Shown here piece by piece: positions 17,261 through 26,017 of a DNA stretch of 64,000 nt. Within the stretch, counting starts at the first letter, position 1; each line of letters starts with the position of its first letter. The position numbers were made by a program, and so were the translations under genes. The notes below the pieces were generated by a model. It was not told the origin of the DNA and ran no database searches. It worked only from the letters and a program-made list of their open reading frames with translations. Origin of the DNA: Rhizobium mayense (GTDB lineage Bacteria > Pseudomonadota > Alphaproteobacteria > Rhizobiales > Rhizobiaceae); assembly GCF_030272705.1 (NCBI RefSeq), contig NZ_JARFYM010000030.1, forward strand, positions 1 through 64,000, in the 5' to 3' direction.

Positions 17261-17307
17261 TGCTTAGCGCGGCCGACGGCCAATGATCGCAAGTCGGCTC
17301 AAATGGA

Positions 17308-17337
17308 AAGGCGCCGGGGTTCTCCTCCCGGCGCCTT
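17308..17337. terminator. Bidirectional terminator between katA and the cyo-hemA-reductase operon
   Basis: AAGGCGCCGGG (17308-17318) pairs perfectly with CCCGGCGCCTT (17327-17337) over an 8-nt loop, followed by CTTAGTTT. It sits between the convergent stops of katA (17260) and the DUF934 gene (17339) and can serve both strands. Confidence 0.85.
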
Positions 17338-17338
17338 C

Positions 17339-17821
17339 TTAGTTTCCGCGTTTCACGAGCCGTTGAAGGAGAGGTTGGGGACGCGCACTTCCGGCGCCGT
17401 CGGCGGAAGGCTGCCGCCATTGCGTGGCCGGGTGCTCTGCCGGCGTGACGATTGATGTGAAGCCGCATTGCGCCAGCAGCGCCAATTGATCCGGGAGGAT
17501 ATGGCCGATGGCCCTGATATCCCCCATGAAGCCGTGGCGCTGCCGCAGCGACCGAGCGCTCGTGAAACCGCGACCGTCGCGGAATTTCGGAAACGGGATG
17601 ATCACCAGATCGAGCTTGTCGAGAAACGGCGCCACGAGGTCCGCTGACGTCTCCGGCGCCAGCAGGACACCGGTGGGACGTGCTTCGCCGGATATCGCGC
17701 CGAGTTCCTGCAGCAGATCGAATGATCCGATGCCGTAGGGCTTGAACGAACCTTTTTCACCCGCTTCCGGATAGATCCAGCGATCAGGGATTTCGTTCCC
17801 GAGCTGATTAACCAGCGCCAT
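17339..17821 (-). CDS. DUF934 protein linked to nitrite/sulfite reductase
   Basis: 160 residues starting MALVNQLGNEIPDRW. DUF934 proteins are commonly encoded directly behind the siroheme nitrite/sulfite reductase of alphaproteobacteria. The biochemical role is not established. The gene overlaps the reductase by 14 bp, so translation is coupled. The middle region (VIIPFPKFRDGRGFTSARSLRQRHGF) is the conserved core. The tail beyond residue 115 resembles the family until QCGFTSI, then is Gln/Arg/Pro rich. It is the last gene of the leftward operon. Confidence 0.8.
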   Translation of the reverse strand: MALVNQLGNEIPDRWIYPEAGEKGSFKPYGIGSFDLLQELGAISGEARPTGVLLAPETSADLVAPFLDKLDLVIIPFPKFRDGRGFTSARSLRQRHGFMGDIRAIGHILPDQLALLAQCGFTSIVTPAEHPATQWRQPSADGAGSARPQPLLQRLVKRGN

Positions 17822-19820
17822 AAACGGCCTCCTTGAAGGGATCGGCGCCGAGCCGCCGATAGGTGTCAATGAAGCTCTCATCCTCGATGCGGTTGCCGAT
17901 ATAGGCATCGACGATCGCCTCGATGGCGTCGACCACGTTTTCCGAGGAAACTGACGGGCCGATGATGTTGCCGATCGAAGCCTTGTCGTCGGCCGAACCG
18001 CCGAGCGTGATCTGGTAGACCTCCTCGCCGTTCTTATCGACGCCGAGCAGGCCGATATGGCCAACATGGTGATGGCCGCAGGCATTGATGCAGCCGGAGA
18101 TATTGAGATCGATCGCGCCTATCTCTTGCTGGCGCGAGGGATCGGCGAAGCGCTCGGCGATACGCTGCGCGACGGGAATTGAGCGCGCGGTAGCCAGGGC
18201 GCAATAATCGATGCCCGGACAGGCGATGATATCAGTGATCAGGCCAATATTGCCGCCCGCAAGCTTCGCCTCCACCAGTCCCTGCCAGAGCGCGCGCAGA
18301 TCATGCTTGCGCACATGCGGCAGCACGAGATTCTGTTCATGGGAAATCCGGATTTCGCCGAAGGAATACCGATCGGCAAGATCGGCGACAACCTCCATCT
18401 CTTCGGCACTGACATCGCCCGGTATGCCGCCGACAGGCTTCAGCGAGACGACGGCGGAAATATAGCCCGGCTGTCGGTGCGGATGCGTGTTCGTCTTCAC
18501 CCAGGCGCGGAAGGCGCGATCTTCGGCCAGGGCGCGGTCGAATTCGGCCGGCCTATGTCGCATCTCCTCGAAGGGCGGCGGAACGAAGCGCGCGGCCACG
18601 GCTTCGACGATCTCGTCCTCCAACACGCAGTGATCGGCCGGCAGGGCGGCGAATTCTTCTTCGATCATCCGGATGAAGTTCTCCGGCTTCATTTCGCGCA
18701 GCAGGATCTTGATGCGTGCCTTGTAGATGTTGTCGCGCCGGCCGAGCGCGTTGTAGACCCGCAGGATCGCCTCGACATAGCGCAGCAGGTCGCGCACGGG
18801 CAGCCAGTCGCGCACCTTGGTGCCGACGACGGGTGTGCGGCCAAGGCCGCCACCGGCATATATGGTGAAGCCCGGTTCGCCGGCGGCGTTTCGGCTTGCC
18901 AGAATACCGATGTCATGGACACGCACCGCTGCACGATCCTGTGGGCTGCCGGTGATGGCGATCTTGAATTTGCGCGGCAGGTAGGTGAATTCCGGGTGGT
19001 CCGTCGACCACTGCCGGAGGATTTCTGCATAAAGCCTCGGGTCGACCACTTCCTCGGCCGCGGCGCCGGCGAAATGGTCTGTCGTGACGTTGCGCACGCA
19101 ATTGCCGCTGGTCTGGATCGCATGCAGATCGGCTTCCGCGAGGACCGCCAGGATATCGGGCGCATCCTTTAGTCGCGGCCAGTTGAACTGGATATTTTGG
19201 CGCGTTGTGAAATGCCCGTAGCCGCGGTCGTAATGCCTGGCCACATAGGCAAGTTGGCGCATTTGCGCGGCGCTGAGCACGCCATAGGGCAAGGCGACCC
19301 GCAGCATGTAGCCGTGAAGCTGTAGATAGAGGCCGTTCATCAGCCTCAGCGGCTTGAACTCTTCCTCGCTGAGCTCGCCGGAAAGCCGTCGTTCCACCTG
19401 CCGGCGGAACTGCTTGGCGCGGTCGCGTAGGAACTGTCGGTCATATTCGTCGTAGCGGTAGATGCCGGCATAGGGAGACGCCGAGAAAGACGACGGCGGC
19501 TCGGGGAAGGGCGGTTCGGTCCATCGAGCGCCCGGCGCTTTCTTTGCAAGGTCGGGACGCACGCTCGGCCCCGAGCCGCGTAGCCGCTCACGCCTAGCCT
19601 CGGGTATCCATGCGCCATCAGTCGCCTCCGCGCCGATCTCGCGCACGTCGACGACGATGTTGCCATGCTCGCTGAGGCGCGCCATTTTCAGCGCCTCGGC
19701 AAGCTCGGCGGCATCAACCGGCGCTGCCTTTTCGACGTCCTCGATCCAGCGGCTTTTGGCGTCCAACCAGACGGCGACGCCGTCGGCGAGCCGGTTGGCG
19801 GTGATCAGATGTGCGGTCAT
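17808..19820 (-). CDS. cysI: DUF2849 domain fused to siroheme nitrite/sulfite reductase
   Basis: 670 residues, longer than the roughly 550 usual for the reductase. Residues 1-85 (MTAHLITANRLADGVAVWLD start) are a DUF2849 domain. Residues about 86-118 are a Pro/Ser-rich linker. From about 119 (GIYRYDEYDRQFL) the reductase proper begins. It has the GHFTTRQNIQFNW and IQTSGNCVRNVT substrate/siroheme regions. The 4Fe-4S cysteines are Cys534 and Cys540 (ACPGIDYC), then Cys577 and Cys581 (GCINAC). It performs six-electron reduction of sulfite (or nitrite) in the cytoplasm. The frame is continuous with no internal stop. It begins 22 bp after hemA and belongs to the cyo operon. Confidence 0.88.
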   Translation of the reverse strand: MTAHLITANRLADGVAVWLDAKSRWIEDVEKAAPVDAAELAEALKMARLSEHGNIVVDVREIGAEATDGAWIPEARRERLRGSGPSVRPDLAKKAPGARWTEPPFPEPPSSFSASPYAGIYRYDEYDRQFLRDRAKQFRRQVERRLSGELSEEEFKPLRLMNGLYLQLHGYMLRVALPYGVLSAAQMRQLAYVARHYDRGYGHFTTRQNIQFNWPRLKDAPDILAVLAEADLHAIQTSGNCVRNVTTDHFAGAAAEEVVDPRLYAEILRQWSTDHPEFTYLPRKFKIAITGSPQDRAAVRVHDIGILASRNAAGEPGFTIYAGGGLGRTPVVGTKVRDWLPVRDLLRYVEAILRVYNALGRRDNIYKARIKILLREMKPENFIRMIEEEFAALPADHCVLEDEIVEAVAARFVPPPFEEMRHRPAEFDRALAEDRAFRAWVKTNTHPHRQPGYISAVVSLKPVGGIPGDVSAEEMEVVADLADRYSFGEIRISHEQNLVLPHVRKHDLRALWQGLVEAKLAGGNIGLITDIIACPGIDYCALATARSIPVAQRIAERFADPSRQQEIGAIDLNISGCINACGHHHVGHIGLLGVDKNGEEVYQITLGGSADDKASIGNIIGPSVSSENVVDAIEAIVDAYIGNRIEDESFIDTYRRLGADPFKEAVYGAG

Positions 19821-19842
19821 ATTGTCTCTCTCCTCCCAGGAA

Positions 19843-21066
19843 TCAGGCCGCGGTCTGCAGGCGGTGCCAGCCGAGCCGCTCGCGCACGTCGATGAGCCCT
19901 TCGACGAGGGCGCGCATATGCGCCTCGGTGTGGAAGGGCGTCGGCGTGATCCGGAGCCGCTCTTGGCCGCGGGCGACGGTCGGATAGTTGATCGGCTGGA
20001 CGTAGATGTTGTGGCGTGTCAGCAGCAGCTCGCTGGTCTGGCGGCAAAGATGCGCGTCGCTGATGATCAGCGGCAGGATATGGCTCGGGCTGTCGAGGAT
20101 CGGCATATCGGCAGCCCTCAGCATCGCCTTGAGCTGTCGGACATTCGCCTGCTGCTCCGCCCGCTCTTCCGGATGTGCCTTCAGGTGCTGCACGGCCGCA
20201 AGCGCCCCGGCTGCGAGATGCGGGCACATGGAGGTGGTGAAGATGAAGCTGTCGGCAAAGCTGCGCACGACATCCATCAGGAGAGCCGGGCCGGTGATAT
20301 AGCCGCCCATGGTGCCGAAGGCCTTGGCGAGCGTACCCTCGATGATCGTCAGCCGGTCCGCGAGTCCCTGCTGTTCGGCAATGCCGCCGCCATGCGCCCC
20401 GTAGAGGCCGACGGCGTGCACTTCGTCGAGATAGGTGATGGCGCCATGCTTTTCGGCGACGTCGCAGATGGCGGCGATCGGCGCGATATCGCCGTCCATG
20501 CTGTAGACGCTCTCGAAGGCGACGATCTTCGGCCGCGCCGGATCGATAGCGCTCATCAGCTCGTCGAGATGGGCGGGATCGTTGTGGCGGAAGATGAAGC
20601 GCTCGGCGCCGGAGCGGCGGATGCCCTCGATCATCGAATTGTGGTTCAGTGCATCGGAGAAGATGGCGCAGCCCGGCAGCAGCTTGCCGAGGGTGCCGAG
20701 CGCGGCGAGGTTCGAGATCCAGCCGGAGGTGAAGATCAGGGCGGCTTCCTTGCCGTGCAGGTCCGCGAGCGCCGTTTCCAGCGCCACATGCTGGCGGTTG
20801 GTGCCGGAGATGTTGCGGGTGCCGCCGGTGCCGGCGCCGAAGTCGTCGATGGCGCCATGCATGGCGGCAAGCACGTCCGGATGCTGGCCCATGCCGAGAT
20901 AATCGTTGCTGCACCAGACGGTCACGTGGCGGGTCTCGCCCGTCGGGCCGTGCCAGAGCGCGCTCGGGAATTCGCCGGCGATGCGCTCGAGCTCAACGAA
21001 GGTGCGGTAGCGCCCGTCGAGTTTCAGCTCGCTAATGAGGGCCTCAAATCTTGCGGCATAATCCAT
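19843..21066 (-). CDS. hemA: 5-aminolevulinate synthase
   Basis: 407 residues, a PLP enzyme of the alpha-oxoamine synthase family that joins glycine and succinyl-CoA to make 5-aminolevulinate, the first tetrapyrrole precursor in alphaproteobacteria. CSNDYLGMGQHP near the N terminus, the VYSMDGDIAP and DEVHAVGLYG stretches, and the PLP lysine in GTLAKAFGTMGG are all typical. It lies 65 bp behind cyoD and 22 bp ahead of the siroheme reductase, so it can feed both heme and siroheme. It may be a second, operon-specific copy, but that cannot be tested from this window. Confidence 0.93.
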   Translation of the reverse strand: MDYAARFEALISELKLDGRYRTFVELERIAGEFPSALWHGPTGETRHVTVWCSNDYLGMGQHPDVLAAMHGAIDDFGAGTGGTRNISGTNRQHVALETALADLHGKEAALIFTSGWISNLAALGTLGKLLPGCAIFSDALNHNSMIEGIRRSGAERFIFRHNDPAHLDELMSAIDPARPKIVAFESVYSMDGDIAPIAAICDVAEKHGAITYLDEVHAVGLYGAHGGGIAEQQGLADRLTIIEGTLAKAFGTMGGYITGPALLMDVVRSFADSFIFTTSMCPHLAAGALAAVQHLKAHPEERAEQQANVRQLKAMLRAADMPILDSPSHILPLIISDAHLCRQTSELLLTRHNIYVQPINYPTVARGQERLRITPTPFHTEAHMRALVEGLIDVRERLGWHRLQTAA

Positions 21067-21131
21067 GGCCTTGCTCTTTTCTGCCGCCCCACCATGCGGG
21101 CGTCCGGCGGCTTTGGGAATGTGAAGGGTTG

Positions 21132-21500
21132 TCAGTCGTGCGACATCGCGCGGTCGATCGTCATGTTCGTGGGCATCATGTTGACGTTGGCGTTATGGAT
21201 CACCCAGAGCGAGCCGCTGACGATGATGGCGATGAGCATGATCGTCAGAAGAAATATCGTCGTGTTGCCGCGCTGTTCGGGCGCGGTACCGAGATGCAGG
21301 AAGAAGACGAGCTGCACGATCAGCTGCACCACTGCGAGGGCGGTGATCGCCGGCAGGATCGAGTCCCGGGGAACGATCCCGCTCATGACGGCGCCAAAGG
21401 AGAGTCCGGTCAACGCCAGCGAGAGCGCGAAGCCGACGACGTAGGATTTCAGGCTGGCATGCGAGGGGCCGGGGGCGGCGTGAGAGGAGGGATGGGACAT
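21132..21500 (-). CDS. cyoD: Cytochrome bo3 quinol oxidase subunit IV
   Basis: 122 residues with three predicted transmembrane helices, as in CyoD, which helps assemble the copper site in subunit I. SYVVGFALSLALTGLSFGAV opens helix 1 and VQLIVQLVFFLHLG is the second. Its start overlaps the cyoC stop by one base (21500). Last of the four oxidase genes; hemA follows after 65 bp. Confidence 0.93.
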   Translation of the reverse strand: MSHPSSHAAPGPSHASLKSYVVGFALSLALTGLSFGAVMSGIVPRDSILPAITALAVVQLIVQLVFFLHLGTAPEQRGNTTIFLLTIMLIAIIVSGSLWVIHNANVNMMPTNMTIDRAMSHD

Positions 21501-22120
21501 CAGATAACACCGCGCAGATAGACGAAGGTGAAGACACAGATCCAGATCAGGTCGAGGAAGTGCCAGAAGAGGCTGAGGCAGGCGAGCCGACGGCGGACGA
21601 TGTGATCCAGCCCAAAGCGGGAGACCTGATGCATCATGGTCGCCAGCCAGATCAGGCCGGCGGTAACATGCAGGCCATGCGTGCCGACCAGCGTGAAATA
21701 GGCCGAGAGGAAGGCGCTGCGATCAGGCCCGACGCCTTCCTGAATGAGGGCGATGAATTCATGCACTTCCATGACGATGAAGGCGGCGCCGCAGACGAAG
21801 GTGATGGCCAGCCATTCGATGACACGGCTTTTGGCGCCGGCCTGTAGCTGGAGACCAGCCATGCCGAAGGTGAAGCTGCTGATCAGCAGCACCACGGTTT
21901 CGAGCGCGACATAGGGAAGGTCGAAGAGCTCTTTGCCGCCGGGCGCGCCGGCAGTATTTGTCGCGAGCACGCCGAAGGTGGCGAACAGCGTCGCGAAGAT
22001 GAGGCAGTCGCTCATCAGATAGATCCAGAAGCCCAGCACGGTATTGGAACCGCTGTCGTGCTCATGGCCATGGCCGGCAGACTTTTGGAGTCCGTGCGTG
22101 GACTTAACGACGATATTCAT
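21500..22120 (-). CDS. cyoC: Cytochrome bo3 quinol oxidase subunit III
   Basis: 206 residues, five transmembrane helices, related to cytochrome c oxidase subunit III. The family sequence FWIYLMSDCLIFATLFA lies near residue 31, and GTHGLHVTAGLIW and WHFLDLIWICVFTFVYL near the end. His residues at 9, 17, 19 and 21 give an unusual N-terminal His patch. It follows cyoB by 3 bp. Confidence 0.94.
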   Translation of the reverse strand: MNIVVKSTHGLQKSAGHGHEHDSGSNTVLGFWIYLMSDCLIFATLFATFGVLATNTAGAPGGKELFDLPYVALETVVLLISSFTFGMAGLQLQAGAKSRVIEWLAITFVCGAAFIVMEVHEFIALIQEGVGPDRSAFLSAYFTLVGTHGLHVTAGLIWLATMMHQVSRFGLDHIVRRRLACLSLFWHFLDLIWICVFTFVYLRGVI

Positions 22121-22123
22121 CCG

Positions 22124-24100
22124 TCATACTCCTTTTCGCAACAGGGCGAAGCGTGCGTTTTCGATTCGGGCGACCTCTGCCGCCGGCACGTAGTAGTCGA
22201 CGTCGCGGTCGTAGGTTCGGGCGATGAAAGTCGCGATCATGCCGAGGAGGCCGAAGGCGGCGAAGACCCACATGTGCCAGATGAGCGCGAAACACAGGAT
22301 GAAGCTGAAGGCGGAGATGACGAAGCCGGCCGCGGTGTTGCGCGGCATATGGATATCCTCGTATCCCCACGCCCGCTCGTTGGCGCGACCGGTCTGCTTG
22401 TTCTCCCAATGCTGCTCGAGCGAGGTGATCTCGGGGATATGGGCGAAGTTGTAGAAAGGGGCCGGCGAAGCGGTCGCCCATTCCAGGCTGCGGGCGTCCC
22501 AGGGATCGCCGGTGACGTCCCTGTTCTGCTTGCGGTCGCGAATGCTGACAAAAAGCTGGATCAAGAGCGCGAGGATGCCAAGGCCGATGATGACAGCCCC
22601 GATTAGCGCCACCACCAGATAGGGATGCCAGCCGGGCACGTCGTAGTGGTTCATGCGGCGCGTCATGCCTTTGAAGCCGAGGACGTAGAGCGGCGTGAAG
22701 GCGAGCCAGTAGCCGACCATCCAGCACCAGAACGAGACCTTCCCCCAGAACTCGTTGAGCGTGAAGCCGAAGACCTTGGGAAACCAGAAGCTCATGCCCG
22801 CGAGGCAGCCGAAGACCACGCCGCCGATGATGACGTTATGGAAATGGGCGACCAGGAACAGGCTGTTGTGCAGGACGAAATCGGCGCCGGGGACGGCCAG
22901 CAGCACGCCGGTCATGCCGCCCCCGGCGAAGGTGACCATGAAGCCGATGGTCCAGAGCGTGGCGGAATGAAAGCGGATGCGCCCGCGGAACATCGTGAAC
23001 AGCCAATTGAACAGCTTCACGCCCGTCGGGATCGAGATGATCGTCGTCATGATGCCGAAGAAGGCATTGACGTTGGCGCCGGAACCCATGGTGAAGAAGT
23101 GATGCAGCCAGACGAAGAAGGAGAGGATGCCGATCGACGAGGTGGCATAGACCATCGACTTGTAGCCGAAGAGCGGCTTGCCCGAGAAGGTCGCAATCAC
23201 CTCCGAATAGACGCCGAAGCACGGCAAGATCAGCACGTAGACTTCCGGATGACCCCAAACCCAGATGAGGTTGATGTACATCATCGCATTGCCACCGAGC
23301 TCGTTGGTGAAGAAATGCATGTCGAAGTAACGGTCGGCGGCCAGCAGCGCGAGGGTAGCGGTCAGGACCGGGAAGATCGCGACGATCAGGATATTGGTGA
23401 TCAGCGCCGTCCAGACGAAGACAGGCATCTTCATCAATGTCATGCCGGGTGCACGCATGCGGAGGATTGTGACGACGAAGTTGATGCCGGCAAGCGTGGT
23501 GCCGAGGCCGGAGATCTGCAGCGACCAGATGTAGTAATCGACGCCGACCGTCGGGCTGTAGCCGAGTTCGGAGAGCGGCGGATAGGCGACCCAGCCGGTC
23601 GCGGCGAAATCGCCGACGAACATCGAGATCATGACGAGAACGGCACCCACGGCCGAAAGCCAGAAGCCGAGCGAGTTGACGAACGGATAGGCAACGTCGC
23701 GGGCACCGAGCTGCAACGGCACGACGACATTCATCAGGCCGAGGATGAAGGGGGTCGCCACGAAGAAGATCATGATCACGCCATGGGCGGTGAAGATCTG
23801 ATCATAATGGTGCGGCGGCAGATAGCCGGCCGCGTCGTTGCTGGCGATCGCCTGCTGGGCACGCATCATGATGGCGTCGGCAAAGCCGCGCAGCAGCATG
23901 ACCAGGCCGAGCCCGAAATACATCACGCCGATCTTCTTGTGGTCGACCGAGGTGATCCATTCGCTCCAGAGATATTTCCACCAGCCGTTATAGGTGATCC
24001 AGGCAAGGATCGCGAGGCCGAGCAGGGCGACGACCGCGCCCGTTCCCACGATGATCGGCTCGTCGAAAGGGATAGCGTCGAGAGTGAGTTTACCAAGCAT
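22124..24100 (-). CDS. cyoB: Cytochrome bo3 quinol oxidase subunit I
   Basis: 658 residues, the heme-copper catalytic subunit that reduces oxygen to water and pumps protons. The CuB/Tyr cross-link motif WGHPEVYVLILP, the CuB His pair LHHFF, and the heme ligands in VAHFHNVIIGG are present, and the length is that of CyoB (about 15 helices). The start shares a base with the cyoA stop (TGATG, 24098-24102). It is part of cyoABCD in canonical order. Confidence 0.97.
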   Translation of the reverse strand: MLGKLTLDAIPFDEPIIVGTGAVVALLGLAILAWITYNGWWKYLWSEWITSVDHKKIGVMYFGLGLVMLLRGFADAIMMRAQQAIASNDAAGYLPPHHYDQIFTAHGVIMIFFVATPFILGLMNVVVPLQLGARDVAYPFVNSLGFWLSAVGAVLVMISMFVGDFAATGWVAYPPLSELGYSPTVGVDYYIWSLQISGLGTTLAGINFVVTILRMRAPGMTLMKMPVFVWTALITNILIVAIFPVLTATLALLAADRYFDMHFFTNELGGNAMMYINLIWVWGHPEVYVLILPCFGVYSEVIATFSGKPLFGYKSMVYATSSIGILSFFVWLHHFFTMGSGANVNAFFGIMTTIISIPTGVKLFNWLFTMFRGRIRFHSATLWTIGFMVTFAGGGMTGVLLAVPGADFVLHNSLFLVAHFHNVIIGGVVFGCLAGMSFWFPKVFGFTLNEFWGKVSFWCWMVGYWLAFTPLYVLGFKGMTRRMNHYDVPGWHPYLVVALIGAVIIGLGILALLIQLFVSIRDRKQNRDVTGDPWDARSLEWATASPAPFYNFAHIPEITSLEQHWENKQTGRANERAWGYEDIHMPRNTAAGFVISAFSFILCFALIWHMWVFAAFGLLGMIATFIARTYDRDVDYYVPAAEVARIENARFALLRKGV

Positions 24101-25065
24101 CAGTTCTTGTTCCAGGCAATGGGGGGAAGGGTTTGCGCCGTGCAGACGTCGGAGGTCGCAAAGGCCATTTCGGACATTCGGCCCGACATGAAGCGGTTGA
24201 CGATCGTGTCGAAGAGGGCGGGCTCGACGCCGGCATAGACGGTGACCGGGTTCTTGATGCTCGGCTGTTCCAAGGTCTGGTAAGTCGCCGCGTCGAGCTT
24301 CAGGGGAGAGTCCTTGACCTTGGCGATCCAGCCCGCGAAATCTTCCGCATTCGTCGCCGCGACATCGAAATGCATGTCGGAAAAGCCGGGGCCGCTGAAG
24401 GCGGAGGAAAGGCCTTCATAGGTGCCGGGCTCGTTGGCGATGAGATGCAGCTGCGTCCGCATGCCGGCCATTGCGTAGATCTGGCTGCCGAGCTGCGGGA
24501 TGAAGAAGGAATTCATCATCGATTCCGCCGTCAGCTTGAACTCGATCGGCGTATCGACCGGGATCGCCAGGTGATTGACAGAGGCGATGCCGTAATCCGG
24601 ATAGATGAATAGCCATTTCCAGTTCAGCGCGACGACCTCGACCCGAACCGGCTGGTTCTTTGTTATGAGCGGTTTGTATGGATCGAGTGTATGCGTCGTC
24701 TCCCAGATCATGACCGCCAGGGTGGTGACGATCAGGCATGGAATGGTCCAGATGACGACCTCGATCGATGTCGAGTGCGCCCAGGTCGGCGCATAGGTGG
24801 CCTTAGTATTGCTCGCGCGATAGCGCCACGCAAAGACGACGGTCAGCACCATGACGGGGATGACGACCAGCAGCATCAGCCCGAGGGCGACGAGGATCAG
24901 CGTCTTTTCCTGGGCTGCGATATCGCCCTTCGGGTTGAGGAGTTCGATATGTTCGCAGGCGGTCAGCGGAAGAAGGAGCAGGAACGCGCCTCCCAGGCGA
25001 AGCCACCGGAGAGCGTCGGCGTTCCCTTGAGGAGCCGACGGCAATTGTCTTTCACGAGGAAGCAT
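24100..25065 (-). CDS. cyoA: Cytochrome bo3 quinol oxidase subunit II (lipoprotein)
   Basis: 321 residues from ATG 25065, giving a lipoprotein signal with lipobox LTAC (Cys37). Two transmembrane helices follow, then a periplasmic cupredoxin-like domain without CuA ligands, as expected for a quinol rather than cytochrome c oxidase. The SMMNSFFIPQLGSQIYAMAGM stretch is diagnostic for CyoA. An upstream extension to 25143 would place extra residues before the signal and is unlikely. The start codon lies within a CATACAT element (25063-25069) that also occurs upstream of the MocR/cioAB genes. Confidence 0.95.
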   Translation of the reverse strand: MLPRERQLPSAPQGNADALRWLRLGGAFLLLLPLTACEHIELLNPKGDIAAQEKTLILVALGLMLLVVIPVMVLTVVFAWRYRASNTKATYAPTWAHSTSIEVVIWTIPCLIVTTLAVMIWETTHTLDPYKPLITKNQPVRVEVVALNWKWLFIYPDYGIASVNHLAIPVDTPIEFKLTAESMMNSFFIPQLGSQIYAMAGMRTQLHLIANEPGTYEGLSSAFSGPGFSDMHFDVAATNAEDFAGWIAKVKDSPLKLDAATYQTLEQPSIKNPVTVYAGVEPALFDTIVNRFMSGRMSEMAFATSDVCTAQTLPPIAWNKN

Positions 25066-25422
25066 ACATTTATTCCAAAATATAGGCGTATATGCCGTAC
25101 ACTTGAGTTTGTATGCATGGGCTAACAGCATTTCCGTCGACAATCAATCCAAGCCGCCCCGACAATCGTGCGGCAAAGTGACCGATGTTGGCGGATATGG
25201 ATGGGCAAGCAGATGGACGTGTATGGTGTTGGAGACACGTAGCCATACATCAGCCGCGCGAAGGCTGCTCAGACGATGGTGTCTGTCGGAAAGCTGCGAT
25301 CCGGTATCGTGATCGGCTGGGACATAGGAGCGCTGGTCAGCGAAAACGCCTTAAGGCCAGCCTTCAACGAGCGCGCTGAAAGCCACATATCTAGGGTGAT
25401 TGAGGCAATGGTCGGTGCTGCC
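25066..25422. promoter_or_regulatory. cyo promoter region with GTATG/CATAC half-sites
   Basis: 357 bp without a credible gene between cyoA and the hdeD-like stop. It holds CATACAT (25063-25069, over the cyoA start), GTATAT (25088-25093), TGTATGC (25110-25116), and an inverted pair TGTATGG (25220-25226) and CCATACA (25243-25249) spaced 16 bp. The same half-sites occur upstream of the MocR regulator of the bd-type oxidase. The cyo promoter must lie here; a clear -35/-10 pair was not found by eye. Confidence 0.5.
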
Positions 25423-25971
25423 CTAATGCGCTCTGCGCGACGATGCGGCCATTGCGAGATAGGCGCCTCCAGCCACAAGAAGAGAAATTCCCGTAACCGT
25501 TCCTGGGGTATAAATGCCTGAGAATGGCATTTTAAACGCGAGCAAGGCGCCCGCGACAAGGGCGATGATACCGGAAATCGCAAGCCAGCCCCAACCGATC
25601 TGGGGCCGCAGCCGTAATGCCATCAGGATATGCGCGATCCCCTGAACGATGAAGACCAGTGCGATCAGCAGGGTGAGGGCGATCGCGCCTGCCAGCGGAT
25701 TGAGGTAGATGAGGATACCGCCGACAAGCTGAACAATGCCGACCAGCAGTCCCCAGACAAAACCAGTCCAGGCCGTTACGCGAAAGGCCTGGACGATCTG
25801 CATAATGCCCACAACCGCCAGGACGAGCCCCAGCACGAGGCCTGCTGCAATGCTCGATATTGCGGGTAACATGATCGCGAGAATGCCGCCTGCGACGAGC
25901 GCAATGCCAAGGCAAAGAAACCAGACCCATCGGGTATGGTCGGTTCCGGCCCATTGGTTCACGTTGCTCAT
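25423..25971 (-). CDS. HdeD-like (DUF308) membrane protein
   Basis: 182 residues from ATG 25971, with GGAGGTG 7 nt upstream. Six hydrophobic helices in three pairs, typical of the HdeD/DUF308 family. E. coli HdeD protects against acid at high cell density. It follows arcA by 46 bp on the same strand. Because arginine deiminase releases ammonia, the pairing suggests an acid-stress role. The upstream extension to 26037 would overlap arcA and has no ribosome site. Confidence 0.8.
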   Translation of the reverse strand: MSNVNQWAGTDHTRWVWFLCLGIALVAGGILAIMLPAISSIAAGLVLGLVLAVVGIMQIVQAFRVTAWTGFVWGLLVGIVQLVGGILIYLNPLAGAIALTLLIALVFIVQGIAHILMALRLRPQIGWGWLAISGIIALVAGALLAFKMPFSGIYTPGTVTGISLLVAGGAYLAMAASSRRAH

Positions 25972-26017
25972 GACGGCACCTCCGGTTCTCCCTTGCCGCG
26001 GCCCTCGCATTATCCTC

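Noticed and set aside
19657..21444. Rightward 595-codon open frame over hemA/cyoD
   Set aside because: Runs antisense to hemA and cyoD, has no recognisable domain and no ribosome site. Artefact of GC-rich codon usage.
22625..24238. Rightward 537-codon open frame antisense to cyoB
   Set aside because: Composition is dominated by Asp, Glu, Arg, His and Gly, typical of an antisense frame over a GC-rich gene. cyoB on the other strand is unmistakable.
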